From NCBI GenBank assembly GCA_025060455.1, contig JANXBY010000008.1, forward strand, positions 1 to 64,000: a stretch of DNA of 64,000 nucleotides. The letters are read 5' to 3'. The translations under genes were made by a program, and so were the position numbers. The DNA comes from Armatimonadota bacterium (lineage in GTDB: Bacteria > Sysuimicrobiota > Sysuimicrobiia > Sysuimicrobiales > Sysuimicrobiaceae). Each line of letters starts with the position of its first letter. Position 1 is the first letter of the stretch. Of the stretch, positions 63,606-64,000 are shown one piece after another. Below the pieces are notes generated by a model. That model was given only the letters and a program-made list of their open reading frames with translations, did not search any database and had not been told where the DNA came from.

Positions 63606-64000
63606 CGCCGCGTCCCCTGTTGGGCCCACGCGCGCAGCAGCCGCCGCTGCGCGGCCCACATGGCCCGGCGGCCAGGCGGTGTGTGGTCCTCGTAGCCCAG
63701 AAGGTGCAGGGTCCCATGGATGGCCAGGAGCGCCACCTCCCGTGCCAGGGAGTGGCGGGCTCGGCGGGCCTGTCGGGCCGCCTGCTCCACGGAGATCACC
63801 ACGTCGCCCAACATCCCCCCCTGGCCGTTCTGGGGGAACGCCAGAACGTCCGTGGTACGCTCCTCGCCGCGGTACGTCCGGTTCAGGGAGCGCACGGTGG
63901 CGTCGTCGGCCAGCAGCACGCTCACCTCCACGGGGCCGGTAACTCCCTGGTCCCTGAGGGTGAGCCGTACCGCGCGGCGCGCGGCCCGTGCCAGGTCACG
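63602..64000 (-). CDS. ybeY: Endoribonuclease YbeY (partial, start beyond right edge)
   Basis: The frame remains open to 64000, so the start lies outside the window; 132 codons are visible. ADDATVRSLNRTYRGEERTTDVLAFPQ and the zinc region HGTLHLLGYEDH are characteristic. The second and third histidines are separated by six residues instead of the five of the usual HLLGYDH spacing, owing to an extra Glu. YbeY acts in 16S rRNA 3' maturation and ribosome quality control. It heads the ybeY-dgkA-corC-cdd-era series. Confidence 0.93.
   Translation of the reverse strand, partial: RDLARAARRAVRLTLRDQGVTGPVEVSVLLADDATVRSLNRTYRGEERTTDVLAFPQNGQGGMLGDVVISVEQAARQARRARHSLAREVALLAIHGTLHLLGYEDHTPPGRRAMWAAQRRLLRAWAQQGTRR

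Overview
The window is a densely packed chromosomal segment from a bacterium with very high G+C DNA. GTG starts are common and adjacent genes often overlap by four bases. Gene order resembles high-G+C Firmicutes and deep Terrabacteria: ybeY-dgkA-corC-cdd-era, rplU-rpmA-obgE-nadD-rsfS, tilS-ftsH, greA, clpC. The lineage could be Symbiobacterium/Thermaerobacter-like, Sysuimicrobiota (CSP1-3) or Armatimonadota-like; the sequence alone does not decide. Lysyl-tRNA synthetase is of the rare class I type. No phage, insertion sequence or CRISPR array was seen, so this is core genome with some lineage-specific genes. No stretch over 300 bases is unaccounted for; the largest non-coding blocks are the T-box leader before proC and the promoter/small-ORF/tRNA block near 27 kb.

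Layout. 1-8.6 kb (minus): the start of a branched-chain amino-acid type binding protein running off the left edge, then a division/peptidoglycan module read as ftsE-ftsX-envC-ctpA-polysaccharide deacetylase, preceded by surE, cutA and a HEAT-repeat gene. 8.7-9.7 kb (plus): a PD-(D/E)XK-like gene and hpt behind a clear promoter. 9.8-15.1 kb (minus): clpC, greA, an acyl-ACP reductase-like gene and an unknown partner. 15.2-21.3 kb (minus): pantothenate kinase with an ECF S-component, a P1 peptidase, birA, folK-folB-folP and glutamate formimidoyltransferase. 21.4-27 kb: kptA, an ASCH protein, a membrane-anchored unknown, nicotinamidase, ftsH, tilS, tRNA-Met, and a small self-contained transcription unit that may encode a 14-21 residue peptide. 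27.2-29.5 kb (plus): a PMT-type glycosyltransferase, an SMR-like small membrane protein and a polyprenyl-phosphate sugar synthase. 29.5-34.2 kb (minus): an iron ABC transporter (fbpABC) behind a DtxR-family regulator, with a DtxR-type box over the fbpA promoter.

34.2-46 kb: a small unknown plus-strand gene, trpB2 with an overlapping CYTH-like gene, a second S41 protease, SAM hydrolase, a purine permease gene interrupted by a 77-bp insertion, and an amino-acid cluster read as T-box/proC-pheA-thrC-hom-lysC. 46-49.7 kb: acetyltransferase, rsfS, nadD, obgE, rpmA, rplU. 50-59.5 kb: a GAF/HD-GYP protein, an EF-G paralogue, a D-2-hydroxyacid dehydrogenase, class I lysS, folC, folD, a DUF2993-like exported protein and a tRNA-Gly/tRNA-Tyr pair. 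59.5-64 kb: a decayed DUF488 gene, a small membrane protein, then era, cdd, corC, dgkA and a ybeY cut by the right edge.

Folate genes lie in two clusters (folK/B/P with formimidoyltransferase, and folC/folD), so most of the tetrahydrofolate and one-carbon pathway is here. The most interesting items are the promoter/mini-ORF/terminator unit at 27.0-27.2 kb, the acyl-ACP reductase-like pair at 13-15 kb, the T-box that apparently places phenylalanine and threonine genes under proline-tRNA control, the iron box, and the interrupted permease.
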